NCBI GenBank assembly: GCA_963932145.1
Contig: OZ010573.1
Span: forward strand, 23,596,565-23,660,564
From: Acanthosepion lycidas
Taxonomy: Eukaryota; Mollusca; Cephalopoda; Sepiida; Sepiidae
Direction: 5' to 3'
DNA: 64,000 nt
Shown here in pieces: positions 45,451 through 57,700 of the stretch. Positions within the stretch are counted from its first letter, which is position 1, and each line of letters starts with the position of its first letter. The notes beneath the pieces are model-generated. The model searched no databases, had not been told where the DNA came from, and saw only the letters and a list, made by a program, of their open reading frames with translations. The translations under genes and the position numbers were made by a program.

Positions 45451-46357
45451 AGTACAATCCTTTGTTGAATATTTTTTTTTTTAGATAAAACTGGGATTTC
45501 TGAAATAGCTGGAAAAAATGTGTTGCTGTTGCTATATACAAAGCATAGTTTAGTCTGGCACAAGGCCACTAGTTTAAGGAATTTAAAGAAGATTGAAATA
45601 ATACTGATTCTGATTCAATAAAGTAACCAGTGCATACGGTTGTCCCATGAATGTCTCCCTCGTATACCCATTTGCTTTTGTATGGCTACAGCAACTTGCA
45701 ATGTGAATTCTTCAGATTCTCACCTGGAATATCTGGCCATATGTTTTTTTTATGGCAGAAACCATTTAGCTCCTTCTTAAGCAGCCAAAGATATCCAACT
45801 TCAGAATTTACAAATGGCTTTTAAAATCTAAAATCACCTGAATGTCTTTTCACACTTTATGTGACTCATCAAATGATGATCACATTTTATATGAAAAAAT
45901 ATATCAGTGCCTTTTGCAATTAAAAATATGAGATGTCATACAGTATAAGGAATTTTGTATTCAAATTAAAGCCAAATGGAGTAAAGTGTTGTATTCTAAA
46001 GATTATAATATTTTGGTATTTTTCTTTACTTCTATCAATAGTCATCACAATGTGCAATGATCCCAGTCTACAATGGCTCATCTCATAAAAAGCCAATCAA
46101 GAAATATAAAATTGTTTTTGTTTGGTTAGAATAACTTGTAATGTCAATTTCTCATGAATGAGCACACTGCACATTTTGTGGTAGAAATTCTCTTCTTTGC
46201 CAAGAATCCAAAGAGGTCTATGTTTATAGTGTCTTCTAAAATTGTTTTCATTATAAGATGATTTGTTGAGCGAACTGAAAACTTAGGCTTTCATGCTTTG
46301 TAAAGTGTTGATTGCATTATACCTAGAAATAAACTAAATCCATGCTTTAAATATATA

Positions 46358-46455
46358 TTAGGTTGGTGCAAAAATAATGACGTAATAATGTTGTTTTTTG
46401 ACATTAAAAAATACGTCAAAAAACGACATTATTACGTCATTATTTTTGCACCAAC

Positions 46456-46459
<4 letters not shown>
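46358..46459. mobile_element. 102-bp mariner MITE with lengthened hairpin
   Basis: The same termini as the two 80-bp copies, with TA duplications at 46356-46357 and 46460-46461. Relative to 16894-16973 each arm carries an 11-bp extra block (GACGTAATAAT on the left, its complement ATTATTACGTC on the right). Length is therefore 80 + 22 and pairing is kept. It is followed at once by a TA array. Confidence 0.95.

Positions 46460-46505
<46 letters not shown>
46460..46505. repeat. (TA)n(CA)n microsatellite
   Basis: A TA array beginning in the target duplication of the MITE. Confidence 0.9.
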
Positions 46506-46506
<1 letters not shown>

Positions 46507-46594
46507 GTATAATTAATGAATTTTATTTTTTGATACAACAGATTTTTATTATTGTTTATATTAAATGGAGCATCTACTCAAATAGAGGTATCCA

Positions 46595-46638
<44 letters not shown>

Positions 46639-47094
46639 AAAATTATAACATAAATATGTTATAAAATCACTACAAAGATAGTGATTTTGTTTCAACACTT
46701 CTGGTGTCTTACCAAGTGATGGTATTGAATGTTGATTTCTACATTCAACACCATCACTTGATAAGACACCAGTAGTGTTGAAACAAAATCACTATCTTTG
46801 TAGTGATTTTATCACATATTTATGTTATAATTTTCAAATAAACTATATTTGTTGTACTCTGTATTGAGCACTCTTTTAAGAATAGTATTTTTTGGTTATT
46901 CAAATTTATTTTGTATACACCAATTCTATACTTGTATGTGTGTGTGTGTATGTATATATATATATATATAACTTCAAACATTTATTTTTAGTGGATACCT
47001 CTATTTGAGTAGATGCTCCATTTAATATAAACAATATTTACATTTCAAATAATAAAAATATGTTGGATCAAAAAATGAAATTCATTAATCATAT
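46506..47094. repeat. Nested palindrome: SINE D tails facing each other around a 204-bp hairpin
   Basis: Outer arms are 46506-46600 (ATTAATGAATTTTATTTTTT ... GGAGCATCTACTCAAATAGA) and the complement at about 46986-47094. They differ mainly by an 18-bp indel. The outer ends resemble the SINE family D 3' region (TCTACTCAAA, CCACTAA). Inside lie TA arrays (46601-46634; 46950-46968) and a second, nearly perfect hairpin (46635-46838). Confidence 0.85.
46635..46838. repeat. 204-bp hairpin element
   Basis: The left arm TTTGAAAATTATAACATAAA, ATCACTACAAAGATAGTGAT, TGTTTCAACACTTCTGGTGT pairs with ACACCAGTAGTGTTGAAACA, ATCACTATCTTTGTAGTGAT, TTTATGTTATAATTTTCAAA. The loop is near 46733-46740. Mismatches are few, so the copy is young or maintained. 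Confidence 0.9.
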
Positions 47095-47159
47095 ATATAT
47101 TTATGTGAGTGTACACTACCAATTATCAAGATTGACTATGTAACTGCTTTTTGGAGTAG

Positions 47160-48205
47160 GTAAAATATTAACGAGAGAGAGAAGGTCTTTTTCAGTTGTT
47201 CACTCACTCTCTTCTGTCAACCATTGTGGCATACCACTGGCAAGATACTTTTTGTCAAAATTGACAGGGAAAATGGATCATGCCTTTTCCAAACACAAGC
47301 AACTTGAGCCAAAATTCTATTTGCTAATCCCACTCTCTGATAATCATGTTTCATTCCATGAGGCACTTTTTGCTTATGAATAAATAGGCTAATATCTCCA
47401 AGAGTTGCACATTTTAACATTAGAATGACATTTCTTGTTTTGTATAAATGTAATTTTATAATAAATCCAAGAGAAAATGTGTAGTAGTAGTAGCAGCAGC
47501 AGTGTAACATGAGGAATCTAGCAATAAAAGGATTTCATTTCTAAAAATTAGTTCAAACCAGGAGTAACAAATGTGTGGACTACCTTTCTGTGACTCATGG
47601 GAATCATTTTCATAACCAATTTTTTCAAATTTTAATAATGACTCCACCCAATTTGTGAATGTGGTACAGACTAATTTTAATGTGAGAAAATATGTTTCTA
47701 CCAGTGGGCTCCCCTCTGGATATCACGCACACACACTGGAGTTGATACTCTCCCCATTGGAAATACTTTGGTGATGAGACTACTTCTAGCCCACTTTATC
47801 TCTCCTCCAGCAGATAATGTCCATGTCCTTGAATTTGAGAACCCTGGTTTAGTATGGTCAGAGTCAGAAGAGGATTTGAGTAAATGTCATTTGATTTAGT
47901 TTCAGCAGAAATCAAACTTGTGTGCCAAACTTGAATGTTGAATTTTCTCAAAAGCTTTTTAAGGAAAACTAATTGGAATCAGTGAAGAACAAGAGAAATT
48001 TAACATGGGATGCATGAAAATATGAGTTATGTCCCAATTCCGTATATATTCAGAAAATTTTCTAATTAGCTTAGAGAGTGGCCTGACCTGCATGGATGGA
48101 TGGAATACACTTTGTGTATTTTTTTTTTTTTTTTCAGAAAACTACTTTGTTTTTTTCTTGCTATTTTCTTAAGACGGATAATTGTATCTGTCTATATCTC
48201 TGAGA
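47160..48205. other. Intergenic, probable old SINE-related patches
   Basis: 47215-47350 (AACCATTGTGGCATACCACT) resembles 51735-51830 (AACCATTGTGGCATACCAGT), so both are copies of one unassigned repeat. The rest is AT-rich without genes. Confidence 0.45.
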
Positions 48206-48210
48206 TGAGG

Positions 48211-48439
48211 TATTATGATTACTTACATTATTCAGACTGTTATCCACATCTTCATTGCCATATTTACAGCATTTTTGCATTGTTCGCTTCAGGTGATTGG
48301 AATTTCAAAATAAACGATTCAGTTTGAAATTCCAATCACCTGAAGAAGGCCAGAGCATACAATGGCTGAAACATTGTGAATATGGTGATGAAGATGAGGA
48401 TAACTGTCCGAATAATGCTGGTAATTGTAGTAATAATAA
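48211..48439. repeat. Foldback family C, head-to-head pair
   Basis: The left arm TTATTCAGACTGTTATCCAC ... CTTCAGGTGATTGGAATTTC pairs with the right arm GAAATTCCAATCACCTGAAG ... GAGGATAACTGTCCGAATAA. The spacer is about 15 bp. Each arm matches the single arm at 15850-15946 and contains the CTGAAGA, GGCC-like stem and GAAA order. Confidence 0.85.
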
Positions 48440-50359
48440 ATTACAAAAAAAAAAAAGAATAACCTGTTTCAGTAGAAATTAAGCCTCTTTTTTCTTTCTT
48501 TTTTTTTAATCCCTTTCAGTAACATTATCATTATGTTTCTATCTGCAGCAGAATATAAATTAACTTCTTCCCCATCATTTATTATCTTGTGCAAGCTTAT
48601 TCAGTGTCTGCCACTCATTAGTTGGTGACCACAGAATTGTTATCCCTCCACCCCTGTCTTGTTTTTTTCTCTACTTCTTTCTCCAGGCACCATGCCCTCA
48701 AAACAATTTAGAGACCAATAATTACTGAAAAACTAAAGTAACACTTGAATATTAGAGCAATAAAAGTAGACATATTAATATGCATTTCATAACAAAAAAG
48801 AGAAGTAACAAAAAATACATATTACCATAAAATGATAATACCAAAATATAATAATGAATAGTTTAACAGCATTAATGTTATGTAGTAATCAGTAAAAAGT
48901 TTAAAATATTTGGAAACTACAGGAATTAGTTTAACTTAAATTAATTTCATGTTTTAAAAAAAAAGAAAATTTAAATTAGATTTTTCATGTATTTAAAGAA
49001 AAAATTAAAAAAAAAACGTGCAGTGGAATTTGAAAGTAAAATGATTGGGAAATACAAATTTCTACATTTGGAATATTTTAAATGCCTTTTTCTACTATGG
49101 AATTCCTTCTTTGTGGTTAAGAATCTTCCATATTGTCAATACATCTGGAAAATATCTTAGACATTTAGCAGAGAAAAACAAAAACCTCAAATAAAACCAT
49201 TTTGCTGTCAGAAGTTCTAGCATTTTTATTTAATTCTGACGATCTTAATTAGCCTAAACTTTTTTTGCATGTTTAGCAATAGTCTTTGAGTCTGAAATTG
49301 ATCTCTAAATTCTATCTTCAGCATCTGGCTCCAAACTGGTGAGTCCCACTATTATCATTATCTTACCAAATACATTGATTGGTGCCGTTTTGTCAGAATT
49401 TCTTGTATTCACAATTTGTTTCTCCTTTAATCATTTGCATTCAAAACTCCTTTGTCTTATATGACAATAGAAATCGCAAAACCTTTCTTAACCCCTACCC
49501 CCCAACCCCTGATCATTAGGTTTAAATTTCTGTCAGAGAAGCTATTTCAATCATCCAAAGTTATGGTACAACTAAAAGCTGCCTTTTAAATCAGTTCTAT
49601 AGTATATTCTTTGGTTATGAAGCAGAAGGCAAATGTTTCTATTTTTCTCTTATCTTTAACAATTATTGTAATAATTGACAGTTGATAGAAAAGTTGGCTT
49701 TTAAAGAGGAATTATAACACCCGTTTCTTTTGACAATTTGAACATGTCTCCACTTCAAGCAATATTTAGGTTTTGTATTGTTAAGAAATTGTTTATAAAG
49801 CTTATTAAAGTCTTGTATGTACGTTTCTAGTAGCTAATGCTTTTTGGCAATATCTGCACATTGGATAGAAATATCAAGATCAGGGGAGCGGATGACATCT
49901 GATTAATATTCTCATGGAGTTGCCATTTCATTTTTTTTTTTTATATATCAATGTTTTGATAAATAATCTCCAATCTTGATCAGGTAAAAAAAAAAACAAA
50001 AAAAAAAATGTCTTTTTTTTTTTCTTTTTTTTTTTTAAACAAATCATCACAAATGTTATTAGTAATATCTCAAAAATTAAAGACATTGATATTTTCCATT
50101 TTTTTACTGGCCATTTAGGCTCAGGTTGAAAATATCTACATTTGCTTATGCTAGCTTTTTGGCGAGATATTTTGAAAATTAAACTTTTTTTTTTCCTTTT
50201 TTAATTCAGATATCAAGCAAGTCGTACATGTTTTTTTTTTATTATTGTCTAAAGATAAAAGTAATCCTTAATGCCTTAATTTCAATTCACTGTTGTTGTT
50301 TGTCACAAACTGAAAAGTTCCAACTCATTTTTTTCTTTTCCGTGTCTCTTATGTAATAT

Positions 50360-50450
50360 ACTGCAAGATGGCTGATTGGTTAAAACATTAATTAGGACCC
50401 ATAAAGTCTGCAGTTCAATACCCGGTGCTAGAGATGAAACATATAACCTA
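50360..50450 (+). repeat. tRNA-like SINE head
   Basis: GATGGCTGATTGGTTAAAAC has an A-box shape and GCAGTTCAATACCCGG a B-box shape, 35 bp apart. It is not a functional tRNA: acceptor pairing is absent. It is probably the head of an old SINE extending to about 50520. Confidence 0.45.
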
Positions 50451-51734
50451 CAATTCAAGTAGAAGATGAACTGTTGGCTTTAAAATCAAGCTCTGTAGGA
50501 TCCTTTAGCTAGGGAAAACATCCATATTTAAGTGAGAAATTATAGTACTATTATCCTTACTAAAAGCCTTGGAAAAATGCTGACTACAGACACAGACAGT
50601 AAAATTGCCCACATGACATTTAATGTTAGTCTTAGCAATGAATTGCTCAGTAAAGAGACTTGGTTTGAGGAAGAGTAATTCTGTTGATGAGAGTATGAGA
50701 CTGGAGACCACAAGGTTGTGAGCACAATCATATTTTTTTCCAGATTCCATCCTTTGTAATTCATAACAAATATAAAAACTTTAAAGAATTACAGTTCTTT
50801 AAAAAAAAAAAATGTCTATAAAAGACAACATTTTGCCAAATTCTAAAAAAATATGCCTTAGATATCTTTCATGTTGATATCCATATAATATTATGAAAAA
50901 TGTCTTGTAAAATACTGCTACCAACATTCCTTATTGAAAAATTACCCGCTTCACTATTCTTCATTGAGTCATAAAATCAGATAAAAAATGCTTTAGAGTC
51001 ACATCATGATGACATTCTCTGATAATGATAAATTATTATTTGATTAGTATCACATAAGGTTATAAGGGTTTTAGTAATAAATACCAAGGCTTCTTTGCTA
51101 ATTGTAGCCACCTTACTAAAAACCACTGATAGTTATAGGTTATTTAAAGTGACCTCATAATGTATTTATAGATTATTTATGGTGACCTCATAATATAATT
51201 ATCTGGTTAAAATGTTTTCTTTTTTGTGTGTGTGTGTTCTACTATTGAAAATATTTAAAATGTTGTCACTGTTAGGAAATGAGTGACTAGATGACCATTA
51301 GAATTAAAAGGGACACAACTAGGTTAGTTTTGAGGGTGCCAATTAAATAAAAAAGAAGATTGCCAGGGTGGTAAGACAAGGATTTTTACAAGCCAAGTTA
51401 ATATTTATATTAATAAAGATGTCATATCCATAAGTGAGTGTTTATCTAAAACTTGTTTATTTCCTGTTGTTTTTCTTGGTAGCAGAGATATACTTGAGAT
51501 TGCTTTTTGAAAAATCCAAGATTTTATAGTTTGAGCAAAATCATGTTATTTGATGAAATTCTTACCGCTTACCTCAATTTTGCTTGCATCCATTTTTTAT
51601 CATACATTCAAACTTGATGGTATTTAAATTATATCTTCTTGACCCCTACCTCCACATTTATTAAGGTTGCTGTTGCTGCATGTAAAGTAATTATGGGAGA
51701 GTGTTTTGCCCAAGTGTACACTCAGTCATTTTAA

Positions 51735-51842
51735 CCATTGTGGCATACCAGTAGTGATACATTCTTGTCAAAATACCTGGTGATGAGACAGAACAAAGGG
51801 AAAGGTGGATTCATGCCTTTTCTAAAGGTATGAATCCACCTA
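51735..51842. repeat. Repeat copy ending in a small hairpin
   Basis: AGGTGGATTCATGCCTTT (from about 51801) pairs with AAAGGTATGAATCCACCT (to about 51841). It is preceded by the AACCATTGTGGCATACCAGT block shared with about 47218. Confidence 0.55.
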
Positions 51843-52409
51843 ATCAACAGCAATCAAAATTGGAACTCTCTTTGCTGATTCCTTTTTCACTGCTGATAAC
51901 CATCTTGCTATTCTGCACTTCTACTAATACAACACACAGATGTGTGTGTGTGGCAGTAGCCATTATAAGTGCCCTCCTAGATAAATGCCTTTTCTAACTC
52001 CTTCCATGACAACTGTGACTGCTATTCTCTGCTACTAGCAAAACCTCTGTCCAGCTTCTGTCTGGTCTTTTCCTATTACATTTGCCAATTGTTGGACACC
52101 ATTCAACCAACCTTTTGTTCTATTAATTGTCCTTCCTTCTTTCCTTGCTTTTTCACCTGTTCATCTCTATTTTTGCCAATTAATTCAGTGAATGATTTCT
52201 CTTCCTTGTCCTCACATTTGTGTTGTCTTATCAATTTCTCAGCTATCCCTAGCAATGATTTTTGTACACTTTTCAGTTTATTTTCAAAGTTTTTTTTAAT
52301 TTCTTTCACATCTGTTCATCATAGCTGCTATTATACATTTCTTATACACTTTATATTTTAAGCATATTGGCAAAGGGCTTTTCATTATGTTTCTATTTTT
52401 ATTATGAAT

Positions 52410-52413
<4 letters not shown>

Positions 52414-52475
<62 letters not shown>
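52414..52475. repeat. (AT)n microsatellite
   Basis: About 60 bp of pure AT repeats. Confidence 0.95.
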
Positions 52476-52476
<1 letters not shown>

Positions 52477-53444
52477 AACAGAAGTGGATTCAATTTGCCT
52501 GCATTGGATCTGAATATGAACCAGTTTTATTGAAGCATACCATCTAAAATTGTTCTGTTATGTCTGGAGAATTTTTGAACTTGAGATTCATAAAAAAAAC
52601 TGCTAATAAAGCAGTCTTGTCCCAAACACAAATTAGTTTTTTTAGTAAGAATCCAAATATCATTAACTTAAACATCACTATTTTTGCCTGTATCATATAA
52701 AAATGTTTTGCTTAATATAAAAGTACTTCAGGGAAACAACAGGTTTATCTATCAAATGTATTCAACTATTTAAACAAAATTGTTTGAGACTAGCTAAAAT
52801 CATTCTTACAAATTTACAAATGAATAAAAAAGCTTTTTTATTCCTAGATTCTCTATGTAGTCATTTACTAATTTATATAATTTTTTTCAATTTTTGAATA
52901 TTAAAATATTTCACTCATCTGGTGAAACAAAGAGACCATCTCTTTTTTTATATATAGTTCATACACCTCTTTTTTTTATATGTGGCTCATACATCCCATA
53001 CAATTAATGAAATGTTGTGGGAAGAACACAAAAAAAAAAGCAAAGGAGAATGGTTCCATTTGTAAAAGAATCTTTTTGAATGATCATGCCTCTTCCTGAA
53101 ATTAGTGACAAATGAGTTAAAGAACAATTCCTAATTGTAAATTAGATATAAATGACTTAGAAAAGATTTGTCTGAAAGCTACAGAAAAAAAAAACACTAC
53201 AAATGTCAGACAGCCTAAAATTATGAAACCAGCAAACTTGTTTCTCAATCTGTTCATTTCATATTCATATATGGCAAACACATTACAAAAATCCCTTTGC
53301 AGTATGTCACCAGCTGATGGCAAGAGAAAGTTCTGATCAGAATATTCTGAAAAGGAAAAGTACATAGAAGTACTATAGTTTGAAAACTTGTTTTAGAAAA
53401 TACTAATTTACAAAACTTCACCAACTATTTTAAAAAAGACACAC

Positions 53445-53456
53445 ACACATTATTTA

Positions 53457-53514
<58 letters not shown>

Positions 53515-53523
53515 GACACACAC
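53445..53523. repeat. (CA)n(TTTA)n(TA)n(CA)n compound microsatellite
   Basis: A short CA array, TTTA units, a TA array and a second CA array in sequence. Confidence 0.9.
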
Positions 53524-53828
53524 TATATTTAAGCAGCAAATGTTTTTAAGTATGTTAAAAACAATTAATTGATATTTTGTGTCTATTATATTTAGATATC
53601 CTTTTCTTCGGTGTGTTTGCTCTGTGTGGGTAAATTAGCCCAAATTCATGTTGTGTTGTCCCAAGCTTTTGACTCATATGAGTCATCATGAAGGGAGGGA
53701 AGTTTTCTTTTTTACCTACATCCCATGATGACTGTATTTGCAAAAAGGATATTCGTACATTAGAAAAAAATCAGATCATTAAATATAATACACCAAATTC
53801 CTATTATTTTTGACATCACACAAACACA

Positions 53829-53830
<2 letters not shown>

Positions 53831-53876
<46 letters not shown>
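53831..53876. repeat. (AT)n microsatellite abutting a hairpin element
   Basis: A pure AT array directly joined to the hairpin at 53884. Confidence 0.95.
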
Positions 53877-53878
<2 letters not shown>

Positions 53879-53883
53879 CTGAA

Positions 53884-54000
53884 GTGCCAGAACCTATCTA
53901 CCTAGGTTTCACCTACCGGATAATTCTGACTTCAAAATTATCTGAGTCAGATTATCCTGATGATCCAGTAGATGAAACCTAGGTAGATAGGTTCTGGCTC
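53884..54000. repeat. 117-bp hairpin element
   Basis: GTGCCAGAACCTATCTACCT and AGGTTTCACCTAC pair with GTAGATGAAACCT and AGGTAGATAGGTTCTGGCTC. The inner part (CGGATAATTCTGACTT / GAGTCAGATTATCCTG) pairs imperfectly. The downstream flank CTTAGTGTATTGAGCACTTT resembles the flank after the 46635 hairpin (CTGTATTGAGCACTCTTTTA). Confidence 0.9.
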
Positions 54001-54299
54001 TTTAGGTATTTTAATTTTGCTCTACTTAGTGTATTGAGCACTTTTACATTCAACTTAGGTATCCTGTCAGTGTTTGTTTTTCTTTTAGCTAGACATTACA
54101 ATGCTGGTTGATTTTGTTTTTTTTACAAGCAGTACGAATGTTTTTAGTCTTTTCCTTTTTTATTGAATTTTTTTTTCCCAAATATAAGTTTGTCTAATAT
54201 TTTTTATTTACAAATTGTATTATCAGAGGGTTTTTTTTTTTTACACTACCAGAGTTATAGTTTAAAATAAAATATATTCATCATAGAATAGACTTTCCA

Positions 54300-54780
54300 C
54301 CTATAGCAGAATGTACACTCTCATGACTCTATTCACAGTTGTGGGTAGGTTGGTTTAAGGAACCAAAATCATTGTCTATTTGATTGTTATCATGCCACCT
54401 TCTTTTCTGGACTCTCATTCTTCTTTTCTCAGCAACTATCCCCTTTATTGAATATTTTTGATAATCCTTTTTGTTTCATTTGATGTGACCATATCTTAAG
54501 GGTTTTAATCTTTATTAAGGAGATGATTGTGGTCAGACCAGTTGTGTTCAGAAGGGTTTGTATCCCAATGCAATCTGTTAGGTGATTTTTGGTCAGAAAT
54601 TGAATGATATGATTCCAGAATGTTTTCACTGTCTTAAGACGTGTTATCATCCAGTTTACACAATCCAGGCCATAAAGTGGGACATGAAGGATATATTCTA
54701 AAATATTAAAGATCCTGTATTTGTTATTGTAGGGAGGGAAGTAAGAAGGATTTCTTTTTTTTTATGCCAGACATTTTTCA
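54300..54780 (-). mobile_element. LINE reverse transcriptase C-terminal fragment
   Basis: The reverse strand encodes LYGLDCVNWMITRLKTVKTF, WNHIIQFLTKNHLTDCIGIQ, TLLNTTGLTTIISLIKIKTL and, in another frame, RMRVQKRRWHDNNQIDNDFG. This is the order of the C-terminal region of a non-LTR reverse transcriptase (YGxECW, ... KWxGHIxR, RGRQKxRWxDNI). It is a different family from the fragments at 8400, 18340 and 29998. Truncated and frame-shifted. Confidence 0.65.
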
Positions 54781-54784
54781 GACT

Positions 54785-57700
54785 GTATTTCTACAAATTA
54801 TACCAATCTGACTATTACTTTTTATTCTTTTAGAAATACATTTTTTAAAACAAATATTTTTAGTAATTATTCTGTCTTAATGTAAAGTTTTCATTTTTTT
54901 TTTTTTTTCTTTTTGTCATTCGTATATTCAACTAATTTCTGACATTGATAGTTTTTTAAACTATGAATAAACTCTTACAAATCAATTCTTTTTAACTAAT
55001 TCATTTTTAATCTATTCAACTCGATAATATGAGGTTTACCTCTCTTCACATCTAATCTTTGTTAATGAAATCATTAATTCTGTATTAAAATTTTAGTTCA
55101 TATAACATGGAGCTTATGAAATAATATCAATAAAATCATTCTATATTTCTTTTTACCAATTTCAGGAGGCATGTATTTCATGAGCTACATAACTCCCAGA
55201 CTAAAAACCTTAATTCTTTTTTAATTTAGATTTTCACATCTTTGGTTTAAAAACTTTGATTTAGGCCTTAAAATCAATTTGTAGATTCTGCAGATGTTGA
55301 TTTTTTTTCTGTATGTTTTTTTCTTATTTTATTTTTTTTTGACGTGTTTTGTTTTATTCTGTTTTGTTCTTTTTTTTTTTTTTTTTTTTGTTAACTGGGA
55401 TTAATGCTTATGATTTCCAGCCAAATCATTACAAGTTTTTTCTATACTAAAAAAGAAAATGTTTTGCACAAAGATTGTATGCAAAAAACATTTTCTTTGT
55501 CATGGTGAGCTTGTCTTTCCAAATATTAACACAATACCCCCATGTTGTTTATATATTATCGTGGAATGACTAATGTTGGGCTTAGGCACATGAATATTTG
55601 GGGTTTTTTTTTATTTATTTTACTTTATTTATACATTTTGATTGTTTAGTTGTGGTTTCATATCCCAATTTTGTGTTTGATGCGAAAAAAAAGCTCTTCA
55701 ACTGAAAATCAAGTTGTGATGAAAAAAATCTACAATATTTATTCATATATTTAAATTTAATGTTCATCAAAATCTTTTCTTCTTTTTTTCTAATGATGAA
55801 AATTACAAATCTAAATGGAATATTTATTGTTGTTGAATTGGCCTCAATTGGTTAATCAGATTTTTAGGTTACTCAACCTAAAACAATATTTGACTGGCAA
55901 AATATTTCAGTCTGTTTCTCTGATTAATTCATGCAGTCTTTTGCAAAACCTCCTAATGTATTGCTTAACAAAGATGACAGTATTTTGTTCAAGGTATTGT
56001 CCACTCATTTTCTGAGGGGACTCTGAAAATATTGGGGAGTGGCGTGCACTTTCTAACACTTTGAGGGTATTTTAGTAGGATTGATGAAATCAATCTCCAA
56101 ATCACTTGTCTAAGATTAAAGCCTCTAATGAACTTTTTATTGTTGACTGTACACCAAGCTTATAAAGTTCCCACCTATAAAATTTACTCCCCCATCAACA
56201 ACAATTTTATTCCATTTTGCAAATGCCAAAGTCTTAATTTAAAAAAATAAAACAGTTTTGATTGGACAATCTGAATGTATTAAAAATTCAAAAATCAATA
56301 TCCGTGGTTCCCAACTTGGAGTTTTAAAACATTTGAGATGTATAAAACTATTCCTATATAGCTTAACCAGACATTAACTTAAAAGCGTTTACATAAAAAT
56401 ACTTCCAACAAAACTTCTAAGACTAGAGAACAATTTTGAATTTGTTTTTGATTGTTGTGACTAACATGACAAACTGGATATGAAAATGATGTTTTTTTAT
56501 GGCTTGTAGCATTTTTGGAGAATCTGAATCCAATGTAAAATTGTAATTATCAAAAGTAGTTTATCTTAAGAAAATGATCTTTATTTTATTATTTATATAT
56601 TTCCAAAATGTTCTCTTGCTATGCCTTTATCAAAAAGCAAGTGCGTTTTTTTCTTTTCTTATTTACTTTTCAAAATAAATATTAATGTTTCTTTAAATAT
56701 CCATATAAAAATAAGTCAATCATTATTAGAATATTATACACTGGCTATATATCAGCATATACTTTCAGTAATTTTAATAATGTCATTGAGTCATTTATTA
56801 AAATTATATATTTATTATAGTTAGTAAGTGAATAACAGTAAATCTTTCTGCAAGTTGGATTTTAAATCTACTTTTCTTTTTATTTATCAGTTTCAAAATC
56901 TTGTCAACATAATCTGAGAAAATAAATGAAACCCTTCAACAAATTTATCAATCCTTTTTCACTATGTTAACTTCTGCTTGCAACATCTTGAATACACTAA
57001 AAAAACTTTTTTTTCTAAAAGAACTTATTGATGAATTAAAAAAAAAAAAAAAAGATTCCTTCATAGATTCTTTAAAAGAAGAAAATGGAATTTCAGATAA
57101 AAAATCTCAGACCTGTTTGAATTTCTTTTTACTTAGTAACTAGAATTACAAAATTAGGTTTCTTTTGAACGCTCCATATAACTTGATTTTGAATCTTACG
57201 AATTGCGACTTTTTGGTCAAATGTTAGTTAAGACTGAGTTTTCAACTTTAGCCAATATTTTTTTTTTCTTTTGATCTTTAACTTATAAAGCTAACATCTG
57301 TTATTAGAGTAAACAAAAAGTTCAGAAGAGAAACCTTCAATTTAGGAATCAAGTTTCCATCTTATGTAACTTTTATCTTACTAAATCCATTCTTTTGTTC
57401 ACTTCAGAGTTCATTTACATGCATTGATTTTTGTTTATCTCCATAAAAACTGAAATGCATTTGCATTCTTTATAATATTAACACCTTCAATGCCAGCCTG
57501 TAGAAATTAGAATAGATTCCTCACAGACAAGCTGGGAAGCAGCTATTAGCCACTGCAGTGTGTGGTGGAGAAAATGAAGACAGGGTGTGAATTCCAAAAG
57601 GGGGAGTTGTTAATTGATTAACATTGTCCTTTGCCACTGAACATGTTAATAACTATTACACTTTGTGAGTGCTATTCATTTTTTTTCTTTCTCTTTAACT

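Noticed and set aside
52103-52309. Reverse-strand Lys/Glu-rich frame resembling a coiled coil
   Set aside because: It is the antisense of a C/T-rich tract; composition alone explains it.
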